From the NCBI GenBank assembly GCA_039707655.1, contig CM077676.1:242004866-242068865 (forward strand): DNA of 64,000 nucleotides, given 5' to 3'. The position numbers and the translations under genes are program-made. Positions 58,844 to 64,000 of the stretch are shown piece by piece. How positions within the stretch are numbered: position 1 is the stretch's first letter; each line of letters starts with the position of its first letter. The notes under the pieces are model-generated. The model made no database searches and had not been told where the DNA came from. It saw only the letters and a list, made by a program, of their open reading frames with translations. This DNA is from Elymus sibiricus (lineage: Eukaryota; Streptophyta; Magnoliopsida; Poales; Poaceae).

Positions 58844-60660
58844 TGTTCGTCCTTGTCAGGTTCACTAAGGACCGACAGATCATAGAGAACTGTGTCCCCC
58901 ATCCCTGCAATCGTAGGTGATGGCAGTGGACTCCTGGGACGCTTCAGGGGAGCTGGGGGCTGTGAAACACCCGCCTACTCCATGGTTGGCGGGATGGGTC
59001 GGCAAGGGGCAGCAGTGCGGGAAGGCTATTGCCGGGAAGGCTGTGCCCAGGAAGCCGCGGCTGATACCTTGATGGCAGCGAGCTCTTGGCTTGCCGGCTC
59101 GGTATGTGTTGCCTTCTTTCGAGCAGGCTTCTTGGCGACGGCCATCTTCACCTTGGCGGGAGGAGCGCGAGGTGGCTCTTCCTCCTCCCCTTCGTCCGAA
59201 GACCCCTTGGGCTGCTCCTCCTCGTCTTCCCCCTCCTCAGACTCTTTGGTCTGCTCCTCCTCGCCAGCATGCTCTTCGGCATGCTCTTGGGGGTGGCTTC
59301 CTCCGCTGGTTCCCGGAGCTGTGGCTTGCTCTTCAGCCTGGCTTCCGGTGCCTCTTTCGCTGCCGGTGCCCTTGGGTGCCCGGGAATGAGTTACCTTTAC
59401 TCTTTTGAGCTCCTTAGCTCTCAAGGCCAGGAACTCTTCCCGATCATCCTTCATCGGATGCATCATGCCATCCTCGGCTCCGATGGCCGCCTCCACCAGG
59501 CCGGCAAACTAGCTGTCCACTTTTTCCTTGCTGGGTTCCTCCCATGTGCTCAGAACCGTCCTGGCATCACAGTCCAGCATCATCGCCAAGATGGAAGCCT
59601 TGTCAGTATTGTTGCACAAGGGGATTACCTTCGCCGGCAGATCGAAGACGCAATCCCTGTTGAAGAGCTGGCAAATGAGCCGGTAGTGCCCCATTACCGT
59701 CAAGTTGTTGTCGGAGCCCGGATGCAGACGCATTCGGTCGGCGGGGCCCTGGTAGTCCCACGGTCACCGGCCTCCTCTGTGCTGCAGCGGGGCGATCCGG
59801 CGGCGAGTGAAGTCCGCCCCCACCATCTCAATCGTTAGGCCGGCCCCCTTGAGAGCGAGGATTCGGCGTAGCGCCACTCCCAGCTTGGCGTCACTGGGAT
59901 CGACATTGTTCTAGCTCTCGGGTTTCTCAATCCTCTCGGTCCTGAGGTGGCAAAAGGCTGGAAAATCCTGCTGCTTGATCCAGCACCAGTCGGCCCGCCA
60001 CTCGTCCCATTTTGTGTGCAGCTTGCCGTCCAAGTAGTGCCTCTTCGAGTTTCCCCTTGGGACCCAGGCAACACTACCAGAAAGGGCACCCTCCTCGACC
60101 TGGGGGATGAAGAAATGCTGGAACAGAGCAACATTTGGGGCTATTCCCACAAACTTCTTGCACAGATGTGCGAAGGTTGCAAGACAGGTGACCGCGTTGG
60201 GAGTGAAATCTAGCAGTCTGGATCTGAAAGCATTCATCACCTCAACAAAGAAATCAAAGAAAGGCGAGCACAAACCGTAGTAGAAGTACCAGGTGAAGAA
60301 GTGAAATCGATCGTCGGCAGGAGGGAGGGATCCTGGGAGCACTGCTGTGGCCTCACGATCCTTCATCTTGCTCGCATACACATGCGCGTAATCCTTCATC
60401 ATGTCACCTTCTGTAATCACCGGCGGGAAAACAGCGTGAGCCTGCCGCTGTGCAGCCTTGGCGGCTTTCTTCTCATCCGCTGCCGAACTCGGGGCCTTTC
60501 CGGCTCTCTTCGGCACCATGGAGAGATTTGTGGGGGAGAGCTGTGCTGCGCGGCAGCGGAAGCGAAGGGCGTGCTCTGCTCTGGCGGAAGGAGACGAAGA
60601 CGGCGGCGATGGCGAGATTGGGAGAAGGGGGGTAAATGAGCAGCACCCCTCGCGGATTCC

Positions 60661-60668
60661 TTTTTATG
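60661..60668 (-). promoter_or_regulatory. TATA-like box upstream of the A antisense gene
   Basis: On the minus strand CATAAAAA, about 140 bp before ATG 60519. It is conserved in B (53470-53477) and altered in I (near 61862). Confidence 0.45.
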
Positions 60669-60884
60669 GGGAAGGCACGGGGGCTGGCTCTTTACCGTCC
60701 TATGTGGCTACGCTTTTTCAGGCGCACTACCTCCCCGCGCCCGTTCCATTCCACCTCTCCCATGCCCGCATTTAATGCGCATCGTGGGGGGCGTGGTAAA
60801 AGAGAAGATTATGATAGTTATTCTCTGCCACGCGTGCCTATGCACTGCTCGGGCCTAGCCCAACGACGCCTCGCATGCACTTGT

Positions 60885-60904
60885 GGCCCAGGCCCAGGGG
60901 CTCC
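60885..60904 (+). other. Polypurine-like tract of A
   Basis: GGCCCAGGCCCAGGGGCTCC directly before TGTCGG. Confidence 0.6.
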
Positions 60905-61537
60905 TGTCGGTGTACTAAAGCATGGGTGCCCTCGTACCCTAGCTTGTGCACAGGCAGTTGTAGCCTTCCTCATGGCAAGGGCTTGACGGAGGATAACTAT
61001 GACTCAAGACTCAGGTTAAACAAGATCGTGAAGAAGACCTCAAGGCAGGTCATCGAGAAGTACTATTCTTGTACTGAAGATCAAGATTGCCCTTGCCGGC
61101 AAGCTCCGTACCGGCAAGGTGAAGACCAAGACTATGGTTGCCGGCAAGCTCCTTGCCGGCAAGCAACGGCCAGGCAAGCTCCGCGCCGGCTGGCTCGTTC
61201 TATCCCATTACCGCTCCACCTCACCATCGGCTAAATAAGCATGCATGATAGGTGTTGAGCAAGCAGGCAGTCAACACAGCTGGCCAAGGCACGTGTCAGC
61301 ATGCCACGCCAGGATTAACTTTAATGACACCCGTCCCTGGGACATGTCAAGATTACAGGAGGGCGCCAGGACCGGTGGTACAGATCTTTTGCCCAAAGCC
61401 TCGCCTCCCGGAGGTAGCACCTAACGGTGCATTTAATGCGCTTGTCTTACCCCGTCTGGAGATAGACGTGGTGACGGGAAAATTACTATTCATACTCTAT
61501 AAATGACCATGTTAGCCACTGTGGTAACCCCTTGGCC

Positions 61538-61545
61538 TATAAAAG
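61538..61545 (+). promoter_or_regulatory. TATA box in A 3' LTR
   Basis: TATAAAAG in GGCC-TATAAAAG-GAGGCC. Confidence 0.8.
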
Positions 61546-61611
61546 GAGGCCCACGGCTACACTTAGAACGGTCGACTCTTAGCTCAACTACACACTGTAG
61601 CTGCACTTCCC

Positions 61612-61635
61612 GCGCACCTTGCCGGCAAGTTGCGC
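61612..61635. promoter_or_regulatory. 24-bp dyad in A 3' LTR
   Basis: CTTGCCGGCAAG at 61618-61629 with perfectly pairing arms GCGCA and TGCGC; the strongest of the four copies. Confidence 0.65.
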
Positions 61636-62673
61636 TCTTTGTAACCTTTGAGCTCTCATAGAATCAAACCATCAGAACAGGAGCAGGGTTTTACGCTCAC
61701 AGTGACCCGAACCTGGATAAATCGTTGCTTGTGTTCTTATCTACTAGCCCTGCTCTTTATAGTATTGTGATCCCACTTCCGAACCGCAAAGGGATCCTCT
61801 CAATCCCATAGATCATCATTTTACCATGACAGTAAATGAGCAGCGCCCCCTCGCGGATGCCTTTTCATGGGGAAGGCGCGGGGGGCTGGCTCTTTACTGT
61901 TCAATGTGGCAGCGCTTTTCGCAGGCGCACTACCACAAACCACCGCTCCAGTACGACTCACATTTAATGTGCGATGTGGGCGTGCAAAAGGGAAATCATC
62001 ATCACCATATTTACGGTGGTAATTCTTCGCCACGTGTCTGCGCATTTGTTTGGGCCTAGCCCAACGACGCTTCGGGCGCACGTGTGGCCTAGGCCCGGGG
62101 GCTCCTGTCGGTCATTTCATACCTTGACTTATGCACAGATAGTGGTAGCTTTCTTCATGGCCAGGGCTTGCCGGAAGACTACCAATATCAAGACTCAAGA
62201 CTTGGTTGCAAAACCATGGACAAGAGATCAAGATGAACCGTCAAGAAGTATTTAGCTAATACTGAAGATGGACACATCGCTTACGGGCAAGATATGCGCC
62301 GGCAAGCTGAAGGCCTGGCAAGCTCCGTCCCGGCAAACCTCATTGAATCTTCTTCGCTCCACCTCATCGAGCAGCTGGTCGCTAATCGATGAGGTGTCGA
62401 GCGAGCAGGCAGTTTGGTGAGACTTGTCGGGGCACGTGTCAGCGCGCTGGAAGGAGGATTAGCTTTAATGACACCCATCCAGGAGGCGTGTAAATATTAT
62501 AGGAAGTAGCTGGGCGAGCGGTGCAGAACCCTTGCCGGGGCTCTTCCTCCACATGACACCTAACGGCGCATTTAATGCGTTTGTCCTAATCCGGCAGAGT
62601 TAGGTATGATAGCACTGTTGGCTATCTAATCAACATGTAAAGACTGTTTTGCCACTATGGTTACCCCTTGATC

Positions 62674-62681
62674 TATAAAAG
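62674..62681 (+). promoter_or_regulatory. TATA box in I LTR
   Basis: TATAAAAG in ATC-TATAAAAG-GAGGG, as in A and B. Confidence 0.75.
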
Positions 62682-62746
62682 GAGGGCCAGGGCAACCTTT
62701 ACAAGGATGGACACTTTGGTCATTTCGCATGCGTAGCTGCACTTCC

Positions 62747-62770
62747 CGCACTCTTGCCGGCAAGTTGCGC
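62747..62770. promoter_or_regulatory. 24-bp dyad in I LTR
   Basis: CTTGCCGGCAAG at 62753-62764, 79 bp after the TATA box, with outer CGCA/TGCG able to pair. Confidence 0.6.
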
Positions 62771-62956
62771 TCCTTGTACTTGAGCTCAAACACATCCAAT
62801 ACAACAAAGCAGGAGTAGGGTTTTACACCTCACGGTGGCCCGAACCTGGGTAAATCCCTTGTGTTAATTGCTGATTCTGCTCTTCGTGCTTGCGCATCCC
62901 CACAGTCGAATCGCAAAGGGGCCTCGATGGTCCCATAGATGGTCGTACGCTTGACA

Positions 62957-63971
62957 ACATCACTCAAGCGTTCAATTATAATAGCATCACGTTTCAATTG
63001 ATCACTTATTTGCATATTAAAGTTTTGTTGCTTAATGATACAAATATCAAATTCATCTAAGCACCGACTTGGAGATTTATTATAAGGAATATCACCCTCA
63101 TCAAACCTATAAAGAGAGTTTACCTCTATTACCTGTGTCAGGATATCGAGTACATGTATTTCTTCAATAGGTGGTAGATTTTTAACATCTTCAGATTTAA
63201 TACCTTTCTCTTTCATAGATTTCTTGGCTTCTTGCATATCTTCTGGACTGAGGGATAGAATACCTCTTTTCTTTGGACTTGGCTTTCGAGGTGGTTCAGG
63301 AAGTGTCAAATCATCGACATTTCTCAATAATTTATTCAATAATTCATGAGCCTGCTCAACTGTTCTTTCCCTGAAAACACAACCGACACAACTATCTTGG
63401 TAGTCCCTAGAAGCATCGGTTAGTCCATTATAAAAGATACCAAGTATTTCATTTTTCTTAAGAGGATGATCAGACAAAGCATTAAGTAATTGGAGAAGCC
63501 TCCCCAAAGCTTGAGGGAGATGTTCTTCCTCAAGTTGCACAAATTTATATATTTCCTGTAAGCCAACTTGTTTCTTATGGGCAGGAAAATATTTTTCAGT
63601 GAAGTAATAAATCATATCCTGGGGACTATGCACACAACCGGGAGCAAGATCATTAAACAACCACCCTTTAATGAGAAATGAAACAACTTAAGAATCTAAT
63701 AATAGCGGCTCTTTTCCTCTTGAGAAAACAGGGTGGCGATATCATTCAATTTAGTGAGGTGTGCAACAACTATTTCAGATTCATAACCATGAAAAGGATC
63801 AGATTCTACCAAAGTAATAATTTCAGGATCAACATAGAATTCATAATCCTTATCAGTAACAAAAATAGGACAAGTTGCAAACTTAGGATCATATTTCATC
63901 ATTTGGTTCATGGCATTTTCTTTCATTACAGCCATAAAACCTTCTATGCCATTACGAGTATCATAAGCCAT
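62957..63971 (-). pseudogene. H gag (Athila-type), truncated
   Basis: The first frame begins at 63971 (MAYDTRNGIEGFMAV) and ends in a TAG at 63696. After a small deletion in the FSLKG segment a second frame (63660 leftwards) reads LAPGCVHSPQDMIYYF, KYFPAHKKQ, GRLLQLLNALSDHPLKK, IFYNGLTDASRDYQDSC and PKKRGILSLSPEDMQEAKKS. These are typical of the retrotransposon gag domain and its C-terminal extension in Athila elements. The frame then enters I's LTR at 62956. One stop and one frameshift show decay. Confidence 0.82.
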
Positions 63972-64000
63972 AAGTTCCCTAGTAAACTCCTTTAGGTATA
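62957..64000 (-). mobile_element. Element H: Athila-lineage retrotransposon, gag region, interrupted by I
   Basis: Minus-strand gag sequence starts at the right window edge and is cut at 62957 by I. No LTR is in view. H and G are both Athila-lineage but lie in opposite orientation, so they are not parts of one intact element. Confidence 0.8.

Larger units (their letters stand above)
56732..60519 (-). pseudogene. Antisense three-exon cargo gene of A: Transposase_28-like domain plus coiled coil
   Basis: The start is ATG 60519 (MVPKRAGKAPSSAA). Exon 1 (60519-58844) carries FHFFTWYFYYGLCSP, FTPNAVTCLATFAHLCKKF and VALFQHFFIPQ, the pattern of the putative gypsy-type transposon domain (Pfam Transposase_28), then an acidic Glu/Ser/Pro tail. 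Exon 2 (58756-58341) and exon 3 (58228-56732) join in phase across two inferred introns. Exon 3 has a heptad-rich coiled coil (about 57700-57080) and a basic C-terminus. Damage: stops at 59911, 59764, 59509, 59026 and 58975, and an extra T in the T7 run at 57803-57809 that shifts frame. Tat elements such as Grande are known for antisense ORFs here; the function is unknown. Confidence 0.75.
22633..61831 (+). mobile_element. Element A: Tat-lineage Ty3/gypsy retrotransposon, 5' part missing, split by E and B
   Basis: A's visible parts are pol (22633-24467), pol continuation and integrase (54645-55939), an antisense cargo gene (56732-60519) and a 3' LTR (60905-61831). The reading resumes across B with one CAAGC copy removed. 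The 5' LTR, gag and protease lie left of E and are not in the window. Lineage is inferred from the second, archaeal-type RNase H before integrase, the absence of a chromodomain and the antisense ORF, all typical of Tat elements. Confidence 0.88.
60905..61831 (+). repeat. 3' LTR of A
   Basis: 927 bp, TGTCGGTGTACTAAAG to CCATGACA; the same length as B's LTRs and alignable throughout. The next five bases, GTAAA, are the presumed TSD, but the left copy is outside the window. Confidence 0.93.
61832..62956 (+). mobile_element. Element I: 3' end of a related Tat element, interrupted by A
   Basis: 61832-62085 matches the pre-LTR region of A and B starting at GTAAATGAGCAGC, which shows that A entered I there. 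A PPT-like tract and an LTR follow. The rest of I is left of the window. Confidence 0.85.
62106..62956 (+). repeat. 3' LTR of I (851 bp, diverged subfamily)
   Basis: It starts TGTCGGTCATTTC and ends CGCTTGACA. It aligns with the A/B LTRs in patches: CCGGCAAG words near 62298, TATA box, dyad, the TTGCGCTC phrase and the terminal part. ACATC (62957-62961) is the presumed TSD. Confidence 0.85.

Noticed and set aside
1..64000. Host plant genes, tRNA or rRNA genes
   Set aside because: None seen: every substantial ORF belongs to a retrotransposon, and tRNA-like matches are primer-binding sites only.

Overview
The window looks like intergenic DNA of a large-genome grass, most likely a Triticeae species (wheat, Aegilops, barley or rye relatives). 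I found no host gene, tRNA, rRNA or CRISPR array. Practically every base belongs to LTR retrotransposons of the Ty3/gypsy order, and most of them sit inside one another. The species call rests on the nested architecture and on Athila-lineage sequence that resembles the Triticeae Sabrina/WHAM group; it is an inference. Family names are deliberately not forced.

The nesting can be read from LTR ends, primer-binding sites (PBS), polypurine tracts (PPT) and 5-bp target-site duplications (TSD). Letters are my own labels. H (Athila-lineage gag, minus strand, 62957-64000) was hit by I (Tat-lineage, only its 3' end, 61832-62956). I was hit by A (Tat-lineage, 22633-61831). A was hit twice. On the left, E (minus strand, about 1784-22632) entered its reverse-transcriptase region, and E itself carries F (plus strand, 3914-15857, TSD CACAA). 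On the right, B (24468-54639, TSD CAAGC), a copy of the same family as A, entered A between its second RNase H and its integrase. B carries C (29962-49724, TSD CGAAG), a chromodomain retrotransposon, and C carries D (minus strand, 40262-47447, TSD CCGAC) in its 3' LTR. At the far left, G (1-1783) is a truncated relative of D.

A and B are autonomous-type Tat elements whose gag-pol is now broken by stops and frameshifts. Each has a gene-like unit on the opposite strand between integrase and 3' LTR. In A this is a three-exon gene with a gypsy-associated Transposase_28-like N-terminus and a long coiled coil. In B the same slot holds a short gene with a B3-type DNA-binding domain. The flanking retrotransposon sequence is alignable, so the cargo appears to have been exchanged. 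This is the most interesting feature of the window.

C has an intact extra ORF (ORF0) upstream of a gag-pol frame interrupted by seven TAG stops, all explicable by C-to-T decay at CHG sites. E and F are long-LTR elements whose pol is ancient wreckage with shared defects, so they probably moved with enzymes supplied in trans. D is a non-autonomous element encoding one protein of unknown function. The Tat LTRs share a strong dyad about 80 bp downstream of the TATA box.
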